A DNA stretch of 38,726 nt, taken from the IMG/VR virus record IMGVR_UViG_3300037247_000447, positions 1 through 38,726 of that record; one strand, written 5' to 3'. Below, in pieces: positions 22,631-29,224 of the stretch. Every line of letters begins with the position of its first letter. Within the stretch, counting starts at the first letter, position 1. The position numbers and the translations under genes are program-made. The stretch comes from a virus. Below the pieces are notes generated by a model. That model saw nothing but the letters and a program-made list of their open reading frames with translations. It was not told the DNA's origin and made no database searches.

Positions 22631-24048
22631 GAACCCGCTTAGAAACCGTTGAGGCTATACGTGATGCACTCTACCAGATAGAGTCGGCCGACCCGATCCC
22701 AATCACGTTCCCATCTGAGCGCCGCGGCCTGATACGTGTCGGAGACTCCAACTTTTCGTCTCGCACTAGCCAATGGCTACGGCGTTACCGTGTGTGGCTG
22801 GACGTAACCGAGCCCTCACCTGATGGCCTTGGGAGGAGGCACGAGATCACCCTCATGCCGACCGCTTTTGGTTATGGGCTGGAAGGCTTCGTGCAATCAC
22901 CGGTTCGTATTCAGAGGCAGATACGTGGTGCTGAGCGCTCACGGGACGCCGCCATGCGTATTATTGAAGCCAGCCAAGCTGAGTTAGTGGAAGTAAGCGC
23001 CGTTATCAAGACTGTACGGTTACCGACTCCTCTCACTGACATCGAGGCAGCCGTAGCCGAATGGCCAGAGGCGCTCAGCGTGGTTGCTGGTCCGGATAAC
23101 GGCGAAGGGTATACCGTGCCATCTTGCACAATCGGCGTTGGCTTCATACCCGTTGCCTACGTGCAGCCGGGTGGGGACATTGCCCTAACCAGCACGCTCC
23201 TACCAATGGCGTCTTCTGCCCGCCCTAACTGGTACGATGGGCAGTTTGTAACCGCGCATCCCCACGTAGATAGGCAGCGCTATTGCTTTGGAACGGGAGG
23301 AGCAGCCGTGCGGGCGATGGGAAGATTGAATCAGGTCATAGCAACCTTCGATATCATCCGCCATTGGCGAGCCAGTCTGAACACGCACGATATGTACGGG
23401 CATGCATGGCCGCGACACGCCTGGGCTCTACTCGCAAGCGTCCGTGGTGGACATCTATCCCCGCTACTCGGCTGGGACGGGAACTCGGTGCAACGCTCAG
23501 ATACGGGTGATGTTGTACCACTAGAAGGAGGTCTTGTTGATGACATCGACCTGGCTACTCATGTAGGGATGTGGACGGGGGGGAATGTGACCTATATGTC
23601 TCATCATGATATAGTCAGCGTGGTCGGTGATCAAGATACGACGCCATCCTCCTGCCCCTCATGTGGCCGGCCGACCAAGCGTTGTAGGTGCCACGAGCGC
23701 TTCTGCGTCGGTTGCCAGGAGCAGCCTAACTATTGCATCTGTGAAGGTTCGTCTTGTCTGATCGGGCGTTACAATCTGCACGGCTTCATGATCAAGGTGC
23801 CACCTAGTTACGAATCATACCACTGTGGCTACTGTGATCGTCCGCAGGACATCATCGCTCTGGTGAGCACCTTCCAGATTCGAGCGGCACCTCTTCCGGT
23901 CGGGTGGCAAGCCTGCTGCCGTGGGTGCGTTGTCATAAACCCAACACTAGCCGGACTATACAAAGATTGGGAGGAAAATCATGATAGAACTCACGAAGAA
24001 AGCAGCACAGATGATGCGAACAGCAGTACTCGAAGCGCCGACGCTTGA
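22627..24048 (+). CDS. E2-like ubiquitin-conjugating protein with zinc-binding C-terminus
   Basis: 473 residues. The centre carries the E2 hallmark: H211-P-H-V214 followed six residues later by C220 in YCFG, matching the HPN/HPHV...G.xCL catalytic loop of E2/UBC folds. A downstream helix and DMYGHAW (about 250) resemble the C-terminal part of prokaryotic E2s (fL.s.N..d.Y). C220 would carry the Ubl as thioester. Residues 343-372 hold two copies of C-x2-C-x6-C-x-C, and 400-434 hold C400/C403 and C430/C431/C434: zinc modules fused to the E2. The N-terminal 110 residues are unassigned. The gene overlaps its neighbours on both sides, including 68 bases with the JAB gene. The E2 call rests on motif and context; no structure was computed. 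The zinc part might bring substrates, as E3 proteins do, but that is inference. Confidence 0.7.
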   Translation: MRTRLETVEAIRDALYQIESADPIPITFPSERRGLIRVGDSNFSSRTSQWLRRYRVWLDVTEPSPDGLGRRHEITLMPTAFGYGLEGFVQSPVRIQRQIRGAERSRDAAMRIIEASQAELVEVSAVIKTVRLPTPLTDIEAAVAEWPEALSVVAGPDNGEGYTVPSCTIGVGFIPVAYVQPGGDIALTSTLLPMASSARPNWYDGQFVTAHPHVDRQRYCFGTGGAAVRAMGRLNQVIATFDIIRHWRASLNTHDMYGHAWPRHAWALLASVRGGHLSPLLGWDGNSVQRSDTGDVVPLEGGLVDDIDLATHVGMWTGGNVTYMSHHDIVSVVGDQDTTPSSCPSCGRPTKRCRCHERFCVGCQEQPNYCICEGSSCLIGRYNLHGFMIKVPPSYESYHCGYCDRPQDIIALVSTFQIRAAPLPVGWQACCRGCVVINPTLAGLYKDWEENHDRTHEESSTDDANSSTRSADA

Positions 24049-24811
24049 GGTGCTTGGGTTCGGTAAGGTGACCGTAGACAGCGGTATCATCACCATCACC
24101 GACGTTATCATCCCGCCTCAAGAGGTAGGTGCAGTACACACCGACCTTGAGGCCGACGACTTGCGGGAGTGGCTCACCTCGCTGGCTCAGATCGGGATGG
24201 TGCTTGCTGATTGGCCGCTCTGGTGGCACTCCCACTGTAGCATGAATGTGGGTCCGTCAACACAAGACACAAAGACGCTCGCTCTGCTTGCTGAGTCCGT
24301 CCCGAGTCTCGGCTGGTTCGCAGGGATCGTAACGAACGTGCGCAGCGAGTACCACGGATGGATCAACACGACTCGCCCGGTCGATCTGAGTGCCACGCTG
24401 AGTGTGGACGTTGATGATCCCATACCAGTGAGCATCATCAACGCTGTCAAAGACATGATGAAGGAGGTTCGCAAGGCACCGCCAGTGGTGCACACGTACC
24501 CTTCTCTCTATCAGCCACCAACGGACCGCTCCTCGGCTCCACCTGTCCGACCACAGGCACTCAAGGGCCTACCCGATGACGCTGCTGCCTGGGATAAGTG
24601 GGCAAAGAGGTTTCCAACAGACGTACACCGGCGACTCCCTGATATGAATTGGCTGGCGATCAACGGGCTACGTGAGATGTTCGGTGCGGATGCCGTTGAT
24701 GCCCTACTTGATCGGGAAGGAGATGAGCTGATAGCCGTAGTTGCGAGCGGTGACGGGAATCAGGTTGCTCAGCAGATGATGCGAAAGAATAAGGGAGGAG
24801 GTAAGAAGTGA
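23981..24811 (+). CDS. JAMM/JAB-domain metallopeptidase (deubiquitinase-like)
   Basis: 276 residues. The N-terminal 135 residues have all JAMM residues: E23 in EVLGFG, H83-S-H85, and S93-T-Q-D96 exactly seven residues on, that is HSH-x7-SxxD. These bind zinc and cut after the C-terminal Gly-Gly of ubiquitin-like proteins. After a Pro-rich linker (about 160-185) comes a helical region and a Gly/Lys tail (MMRKNKGGGKK). There is no NlpC partner, unlike tail-assembly JAB proteins. GGAGG lies 6 bases ahead of ATG 23981, which falls inside the end of the E2-like gene. Role inferred: trim the Ubl precursor and/or remove it from targets. Confidence in the catalytic family is high; in the substrate it is moderate. 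Confidence 0.9.
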   Translation: MIELTKKAAQMMRTAVLEAPTLEVLGFGKVTVDSGIITITDVIIPPQEVGAVHTDLEADDLREWLTSLAQIGMVLADWPLWWHSHCSMNVGPSTQDTKTLALLAESVPSLGWFAGIVTNVRSEYHGWINTTRPVDLSATLSVDVDDPIPVSIINAVKDMMKEVRKAPPVVHTYPSLYQPPTDRSSAPPVRPQALKGLPDDAAAWDKWAKRFPTDVHRRLPDMNWLAINGLREMFGADAVDALLDREGDELIAVVASGDGNQVAQQMMRKNKGGGKK

Positions 24812-24999
24812 TGATGAGGCTGTTTCAGGTAACGGCGTTGAGCCACGACTCAAGCGGCAGCCCTATTCAGATAGGGTCTATAGGACGCTTGATCGAGGCG
24901 GGGTGGGCGCCGCTCTGTTACCCTTGGATGAGGCTGTTATTAGAGGATGGGCGCGATGTCGTTATGCCCAACAGTAAGCTCAGGGCGGAGAGGGGGTAA
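24808..24999 (+). CDS. Unknown 63-residue protein between JAB and E1
   Basis: Start GTG 24808 overlaps the JAB stop (GTGATG); ATG 24811 is an equal alternative. The strong ribosome-binding site (GGGAGGAGG) lies upstream. Product is small, mostly beta (FQVTALSHDSSGSPIQIGSIG, LLLEDGRDVVMPNSKL), with a Trp/Pro turn. It ends six bases before E1. Not recognised; I see no Gly-Gly tail, so it is not an obvious second Ubl. Confidence 0.6.
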   Translation: MMMRLFQVTALSHDSSGSPIQIGSIGRLIEAGWAPLCYPWMRLLLEDGRDVVMPNSKLRAERG

Positions 25000-25005
25000 G
25001 AGGCG

Positions 25006-25710
25006 ATGAACGACGACAGTTACTCAGCCGGACATACGGCTCTCCAGCTGGAGCCGCACCACCAGCGGCAGGCCAGAATCATCCATCCGCGCATGGCAGA
25101 AGCCACCGTGCTCATAGCGGGGCTAGGTATGATCGGGGGGTGGACAGCGATGGCTCTCGCCAGGGCGGTGGGGATGTTACATCTCATTGACCCCGACGTA
25201 GTGGAGGACGTGAACATCGGGTGTCAGCCATACACGTCGATGTATGTGGGGCAGGACAAAGCAGAGGCACTTAGCAACATCCTGACCGGCTTCTACACCT
25301 GTTATCAGGTGGACAGCTTTCCTTGTGATCTCACGACAGAGCCACCTCCGACCGTCATGATCTCCGCCGTTGACTCCATGGCTGGCCGCCTAGCTAACGT
25401 AAACTGGGCATGGGATCACGACATTCCCCTCTACATCGACGGTCGGATCATGGGGGAACTCGCCGTGGTGGCAACTGCGTTTGATGCGAGGTCGTACAAT
25501 GAGTACACTGCCGACCTCCCTGACGATGACGAGGTTCCGGACATTCCATGTGGTCAGAGTGGGACGGCGTACGTCGGAATGTGGGTGGCGAGTCGGATTG
25601 CGGCAGTGATCAATCAGTGGTGCAAGGGTATAATGCCGCGCCCCCTTGAGGTGTACCATGTTGGAGTAGGAAGAGGGATGGCAGAGGAAGACATTCACTC
25701 ACCAGAGTAG
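25006..25710 (+). CDS. E1/ThiF-type Ubl-activating enzyme, compact
   Basis: 234 residues. An N-terminal RQARIIHPRMAEATVLIAGLG holds R21 and the ATP-binding GxGxxG (G39-L-G41-M-I-G44). D62 and D64 in LIDPDVVEDVN, N70, Q74, K85 and D123 in SAVDSMAGRLANVN match the adenylation site of the E1 superfamily. C182 in DIPCGQSGTAYVG is the best candidate for the thioester cysteine. The usual N-x2-R-Q arginine is Cys (C73). It has no C-terminal ubiquitin-fold domain and no ThiF CxxC pairs, so it is a minimal E1. It would adenylate the Ubl C-terminal glycine and pass it to the E2. Neighbour genes for E2, JAB and Ubl support this over a cofactor-synthesis role. Confidence 0.85.
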   Translation: MNDDSYSAGHTALQLEPHHQRQARIIHPRMAEATVLIAGLGMIGGWTAMALARAVGMLHLIDPDVVEDVNIGCQPYTSMYVGQDKAEALSNILTGFYTCYQVDSFPCDLTTEPPPTVMISAVDSMAGRLANVNWAWDHDIPLYIDGRIMGELAVVATAFDARSYNEYTADLPDDDEVPDIPCGQSGTAYVGMWVASRIAAVINQWCKGIMPRPLEVYHVGVGRGMAEEDIHSPE

Positions 25711-25729
25711 AACAGGAGGTGCCACAGTA

Positions 25730-26050
25730 ATGATACTCACAATTGCGCTCATCATCATCGGAGCCGCCACGCTCTACATCGCTTGCGGAGTGTTGGCGTA
25801 CGGGCTAACGGTGGCGTACTTTCAGCAGCACTACTATAGTGTGCGCCGTGCCAGCGATAGCCGCAGTGCTCTTCTACTTGCAGTAACAGGGCCGGCCCTC
25901 CTGCTGGTCGCGCTTGTTATGGGGGAGTTCGGCTATCACGGCTTCCAGTGGCGGGCAACGGACTCAGCGTGGGTAAGGGACAGAAGCATCCCGTACGAGT
26001 CCTACCTTGCTGAAGGCCACGCACGTAAACACAGGGACTCCACCCTCTAG
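25730..26050 (+). CDS. Two-membrane-segment protein inside the Ubl cassette
   Basis: 106 residues. Two hydrophobic segments (about 2-28 and 46-68: IGAATLYIACGVLAYGLTV; LLLAVTGPALLLVALVMG) surround a basic loop, and a hydrophilic C-terminus follows. ATG 25730 has AGGAGG about ten bases upstream. It lies between the E1 and Ubl genes. It could anchor the system at the membrane or be a target; no direct sign. Confidence 0.65.
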   Translation: MILTIALIIIGAATLYIACGVLAYGLTVAYFQQHYYSVRRASDSRSALLLAVTGPALLLVALVMGEFGYHGFQWRATDSAWVRDRSIPYESYLAEGHARKHRDSTL

Positions 26051-26056
26051 GGGGTG
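26041..26056. promoter_or_regulatory. Imperfect palindrome at the end of the membrane-protein gene
   Basis: CACCCTCTAGGGGGTG is a 16-bp palindrome with one mismatched pair. It covers the stop codon of the preceding gene. No T-run follows, so it is more likely a binding site or message-end hairpin than a full terminator. Confidence 0.35.
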
Positions 26057-26076
26057 TTATCTCACAGCTGCGGGAG

Positions 26077-26092
26077 GTCGAGTATACTCGAC
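26077..26092. promoter_or_regulatory. Perfect 16-bp palindrome ahead of the Ubl gene
   Basis: GTCGAGTATACTCGAC is a perfect palindrome 36 bases upstream of the Ubl start. Its centre holds TATACT, which could be a -10 box (26083-26088), with no good -35. A repressor binding here would close the promoter. It is unlike the CTAAC palindrome family of the late promoters. Confidence 0.5.
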
Positions 26093-26128
26093 TGAGAAGA
26101 TAGATACCACATAAGGAGGCACAACAAC

Positions 26129-26383
26129 ATGCCAAACGACCGGGGAGTCGTAACCGTCGCCACGACGGAGAAGCAAGAGCCGTATGCCATCAACGGCACG
26201 ATGGTTACGGTTGAGGATGCGCTCGATAAATTCTTCGGAGGCGACGATGTCTTCGAGGAGAACTCGGTGTCGCTGAACGGTAGAGCCATTACTGAGACCG
26301 ACGTGAGTAAGGAACTCCGTGCCAACGACGTGATCCTGGTGCTGGCTAAGCGCCTCGCATCGGGAGGCATCAAGGGCGCCTAA
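26129..26383 (+). CDS. Ubiquitin-like beta-grasp protein with GG plus tail
   Basis: 84 residues. Strand and motif order match MoaD/ThiS/ubiquitin-type proteins: VVTVATTEKQEPYAINGTMV as first hairpin, helix VEDALDKFF, then VSLNGRAITETDVSKELRAN and DVILVLAKRLASGG (compare v.vNG......L..gD.v.v.......GG). G79-G80 is followed by I-K-G-A, so the product as read is a precursor; removing four residues would expose the Gly-Gly that E1 activates. AAGGAGG lies nine to twelve bases ahead of ATG 26129. Family call is by motif and neighbours. A pure sulfur-carrier role is less likely because E2-like and JAB genes are present and the tail needs cutting. Confidence 0.75.
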   Translation: MPNDRGVVTVATTEKQEPYAINGTMVTVEDALDKFFGGDDVFEENSVSLNGRAITETDVSKELRANDVILVLAKRLASGGIKGA

Positions 26384-26468
26384 GCACCTAACCTTCCGCA
26401 GCAATTCTCGGGGTGGGGGGTCGAGGATGGTCTCGGCCTCTCACTCCTACCCTCAAAGGATGCACATC

Positions 26469-26912
26469 ATGGCTGACTTGCCAACACCCGAACACCTCGA
26501 CGATCAACGTTACGCCCGCTTCCACAAAGACGTATACCTCCCAGCCAACATCGTGCGAGGAGTATTCGATTTCCTCCCCGACTCAGGCGTAGAACTCAGG
26601 CTTAGCCAACACTACCAGCGTATTATGGAGTCCCGCCATCTCCCACCGAGTATCATCATGCCGAAGGACTTCGAGATCATCGACGTTACCATAGTCCGTG
26701 AAACATGGGCAGTGTTCCGTACATGTATCCGGTTCGACTGGCCTGGGAGGAGATTTGATTTTGTCCTCGTGATTGAGGGAGACTATGAGGCACTTACGGG
26801 CTACTGGAACTCGAAGGAAGATCGGCATGGGTCGTTGGATACCGAGGGGTATGAGCGGCCACCAGAAGATATATACTGGAACAAACCCGATGAGGAGGTA
26901 CCCTATGACTGA
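26469..26912 (+). CDS. Hypothetical protein, possible RelE/BrnT-like fold
   Basis: 147 residues from ATG 26469, chosen over 26427 because AAAGGA lies eight bases upstream. Pattern LSQHYQRIMESRHLPPS, strands FEIIDVTIVRETWAVFRTCIRF and FDFVLVIEGDYEALTGYWN, then SKEDRHGSLDTEGYERP. The S.H...R...R..P...WLN..DD.H.tLD...Y look appears in small phage proteins that resemble single-domain toxins of the RelE/BrnT type. The single Cys and lack of E2 or E3 motifs do not suggest a Ubl enzyme. Fold suggestion is weak. Confidence 0.55.
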   Translation: MADLPTPEHLDDQRYARFHKDVYLPANIVRGVFDFLPDSGVELRLSQHYQRIMESRHLPPSIIMPKDFEIIDVTIVRETWAVFRTCIRFDWPGRRFDFVLVIEGDYEALTGYWNSKEDRHGSLDTEGYERPPEDIYWNKPDEEVPYD

Positions 26913-27402
26913 TCAACCGGCAAGCGAGACGGGGCAGCACACGCCGGAGCCGTGGCATGACGGCGAGGCGGCAGGCCTGGTGCTGGGCAGTAACGACGAG
27001 GCTGTAGCCATAGCCCATGACCACGACCGGCCCCGCATCGTGGCCTGCGTGAATGCCTGCGCGGGGATACCTACGGAGAAGCTAGAGCTGGAGTGCAAAG
27101 ACATCAATGTGCTGCGAACAATGATGAGTATACAAGACGAGCAGATGGCAGCATCAGGGCGTATCATAGTCTGCATGACGGATGAGTTGATCCAAGCCAA
27201 AGCCGAGCGTGATAGGCTGCGGGAGGAGAAGGCGGCGCTGCGGAAGAGACAGCAAAATCTGGTTCTTCAAGCGTGTCTACACGTCCGGCATCATGAGGGG
27301 CCGCTAGTTGACTGTATCCGCATAGAATGCTCTGAGGCCCGCGCCGCCATCCCACGTGCGGACAGCCCACACCACACGACCGAGTGCGAACAGGGCGCTT
27401 GA
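26905..27402 (+). CDS. Conserved-type phage protein (TPEPW...RIVACVNACAGI)
   Basis: 165 residues from ATG 26905 with GAGGAGGT six bases upstream, overlapping the preceding stop by eight bases. HTPEPWHDGE, AVAIAHDHDRPRIVACVNACAGIPTEKLE is a pattern I recognise from many phage and prophage proteins (TPgPW...A..D.aRIVACVNAcaGi.te.LE). After it comes a long coiled coil (AKAERDRLREEKAALRKRQ) and a Cys-containing tail. Function unknown. Confidence 0.7.
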   Translation: MTDQPASETGQHTPEPWHDGEAAGLVLGSNDEAVAIAHDHDRPRIVACVNACAGIPTEKLELECKDINVLRTMMSIQDEQMAASGRIIVCMTDELIQAKAERDRLREEKAALRKRQQNLVLQACLHVRHHEGPLVDCIRIECSEARAAIPRADSPHHTTECEQGA

Positions 27403-27427
27403 CACCAGCCCGCATACGTGATACTAT
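27399..27427 (+). promoter_or_regulatory. Internal rightward promoter before the glycosylase
   Basis: TTGACA (27399-27404), 17 bp, TACTAT (27422-27427) with TGA before the -10. The start site would be about 20 bases ahead of the ribosome-binding site of the glycosylase gene. It would let the replication genes be expressed apart from the Ubl cassette. Confidence 0.65.
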
Positions 27428-27457
27428 GACTAATAGGAGGTATAGGAGGTAGCGCAT

Positions 27458-28012
27458 ATGCCTGACCCCTCTGACTGTACAGCCTGCCCCCTCCACCAGC
27501 ACCGGCAACAAGTAGTCCCTGGTCAGGGAAACCCTCACGCAAGCATCATGCTAGTCGGTGAAGGGCCAGGGGCAGAGGAGGACCGCCGAGGGCTCCCCTT
27601 TATAGGGCCTGCCGGACAGAGGCTCAACGGTATTCTTGACCGAGCACCACTGTGCCGTCAGGATGTCTACCTTGACAATGTGCTCAAGTGTAGGCCCCCT
27701 GCGAATGATATCCGGTCATGTCCTCAGGCTATCCTCCTCTGCCCTCGGCTCTGGCTTGATCCCATGATCGAGACCATCAACCCCCGCGTGCTCGTAGCTC
27801 TCGGTGCTACATCGGGAAACCGGTGGTTCCCAGGCTGTGATGCGGGGCAGATGTCTGAGCTACAGCGGACACTCCCTAGTGGTCGGCTTGTGGTTGGGAG
27901 TTTTCATCCATCCCATGCGCTAAGAAGTGGAGGCCCGTGGAATAAGATAGACGATTCGATTGTAGCGAGCCTGAGAAGGGCTGTGAGTCTAGCTGATGGA
28001 GGTACACAATGA
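27458..28012 (+). CDS. Family 4-type uracil-DNA glycosylase (Fe-S)
   Basis: 184 residues. Cys7/Cys10, Cys78 and Cys95 have the spacing of the family 4 cluster ligands (CxxC ... C...x16...C). Active-site motif VGEGPGAEEDRRGLPFIGPA (33-52) and second motif SFHPSHAL (about 148) match UDG families 4/5. The enzyme removes uracil from DNA, protecting the phage genome from deamination or clearing uracil after synthesis. Length is normal. ATG has AGGAGG upstream and a promoter at 27399. Confidence 0.9.
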   Translation: MPDPSDCTACPLHQHRQQVVPGQGNPHASIMLVGEGPGAEEDRRGLPFIGPAGQRLNGILDRAPLCRQDVYLDNVLKCRPPANDIRSCPQAILLCPRLWLDPMIETINPRVLVALGATSGNRWFPGCDAGQMSELQRTLPSGRLVVGSFHPSHALRSGGPWNKIDDSIVASLRRAVSLADGGTQ

Positions 28013-28284
28013 CCATTGAAGATGAGCACACGCTCTTGCTCCGTGCTATCGATGCCTATGCTAATACTGTGGCGAGCATAGTCTATGGTGATGCATATCA
28101 GAAGGATGCAGTAGCAGCGTATTGTGACATAGGCCCTGCCATCCAGGCTCTCATGCTGGAAGTCGCTGAGGCCACTGCGTGCGCTGTCGCGGTTGGCGAT
28201 CAGCGTAGCATGGCACAACTCTACGATGCAACGGAGCCTGTAATACAGGAGATAAGGGCATTGGGGGAGGATCATAATGGCTAA
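28009..28284 (+). CDS. Unknown small acidic helical protein
   Basis: 91 residues, ATGA overlap with the glycosylase gene. Fully helical look: DEHTLLLRAIDAYANTVASI, ALMLEVAEATACAVAVGD, ending EIRALGEDHNG. Not recognised. Confidence 0.6.
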   Translation: MTIEDEHTLLLRAIDAYANTVASIVYGDAYQKDAVAAYCDIGPAIQALMLEVAEATACAVAVGDQRSMAQLYDATEPVIQEIRALGEDHNG

Positions 28285-28618
28285 CTCGATCTGTAAGGAG
28301 TGCAACGGAGACTGGATGGTGTGCGATCATGGGCCGAACGCAGACTGGCGGCCGCGAACGCTTGAGGTTCTCCGTGACCACTATGGTCGGTTCTCCTCCA
28401 TCCGCTACGAGGGCCCTCATCGGAACGCCTGGATAGGGACTACTGGTATGGGCTTCGGCAACGGATTGGTGGGCTACAACGCCCATTGGCATGACCTCCG
28501 CCGCCCGTGGCAGCGGTACTCCGGTGGGCCTACGCGCTTCGTTTTCTTCTGGCAGCAGCTCTGGCGTGGGCTAAGAGCGTTTGTAGATACGAGGAGGGGG
28601 TATGATGGAGAGTACTAG
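28277..28618 (+). CDS. Small protein with N-terminal zinc-like cluster
   Basis: 113 residues, eight-base overlap with the preceding gene. C6-x2-C9 and C16 with H18 near the start (ICKECNGDWMVCDHG) may bind zinc. The rest is rich in Trp, Tyr, Arg (RRPWQRYSGGPTRFVFFWQQLW). Not recognised. Confidence 0.6.
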   Translation: MANSICKECNGDWMVCDHGPNADWRPRTLEVLRDHYGRFSSIRYEGPHRNAWIGTTGMGFGNGLVGYNAHWHDLRRPWQRYSGGPTRFVFFWQQLWRGLRAFVDTRRGYDGEY

Positions 28619-28910
28619 CATACAGAAGGCGAAGGAGCTGCTGGTGGCGGCGAAACGGCGACCATGTGGGCACGGATCGTCCTACACCTGTGGTCACTGC
28701 GAGGGCCGTATAGCTGCGCAAGTATGGCTAGAGGGCCTTGACGCCACCGACCTCTTCGCCTGGGCCACAGGTGCGGTGGAGGCGCTGATCAAGGCAAAGG
28801 ACGTGATCTACACGAGGCTGGGGCCGGATAGTCCCGGCGCAGGCGATGCCTTCGATGCCCTGCTAGAGGCCCTCGCTGGGTTTGAGACGCTGCTTGGGGA
28901 GGGGGTGTGA
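28602..28910 (+). CDS. Small protein with zinc-knuckle-like cluster
   Basis: 102 residues (ATG 28602; ATG 28605 equal). RPCGHGSSYTCGHCEGR holds three cysteines and two histidines in 17 residues. The remaining part is helical and acidic (AFDALLEALAGFETLLG). Not recognised. Confidence 0.6.
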   Translation: MMESTSIQKAKELLVAAKRRPCGHGSSYTCGHCEGRIAAQVWLEGLDATDLFAWATGAVEALIKAKDVIYTRLGPDSPGAGDAFDALLEALAGFETLLGEGV

Positions 28911-29110
28911 CTATGGTTAGAAGAGACAATACGTACTACCTGGAGCTTGGGATAGACATCGGTATTGCTATGGCCTTACGAGAGGTCCTTGCTGTGTTGG
29001 ATAAGAACAAGTGTGTCAAGACAGCAGATCATGTCCAGAGGGCTCTTGCGAGCCACGTGTCGGACCACCCCGAGGCCATAGAGCTTATTAGTCAGAGTGG
29101 GCGAAACTAA
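28907..29110 (+). CDS. Unknown small helical protein
   Basis: 67 residues from GTG 28907 (GTGA overlap) or ATG 28913. YYLELGIDIGIAMALREVLAVLD is one amphipathic helix. Ends before the 114-base gap ahead of the polymerase. Not recognised. Confidence 0.55.
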   Translation: MTMVRRDNTYYLELGIDIGIAMALREVLAVLDKNKCVKTADHVQRALASHVSDHPEAIELISQSGRN

Positions 29111-29224
29111 ATAGCTCTAATCAATTACGTAGTGAATACTTCTGTTACAGCCTCCTCTTAGGGGGCATAAACACTTCGGGTTGTTTGGAACACATTGGGT
29201 TGAATTGGAATGAGAGGTTAGCCT
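29111..29224 (+). other. AT-richer gap and leader before DNA polymerase
   Basis: Largest gene-free gap in the rightward genes after 18181. It holds a hairpin GCCTCCT-CTT-AGGGGGC (29150-29166, one T-G pair) and two near-identical direct repeats, GGGTTGTTTGGAA (29178-29190) and GGGTTGAATTGGAA (29197-29210). I see no convincing promoter. It may end the upstream message and control polymerase translation. Confidence 0.4.

Noticed and set aside
23981-24811. JAB protein as a tail-assembly peptidase like the lambda K type
   Set aside because: There is no NlpC/P60 domain or tail gene nearby, and it lies among E1, E2-like and Ubl genes on the early strand.
26129-26383. Beta-grasp protein as ThiS/MoaD sulfur carrier
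   Set aside because: Those end exactly in Gly-Gly; this one has four more residues, and there are no thiamine or molybdopterin genes in the window.
26469-26912. Neighbouring 147-residue protein as a second E2 or an E3
   Set aside because: Only one cysteine, not in an E2-like HPx...C setting, and no zinc cluster; pattern looks more like small RelE/BrnT-type folds.
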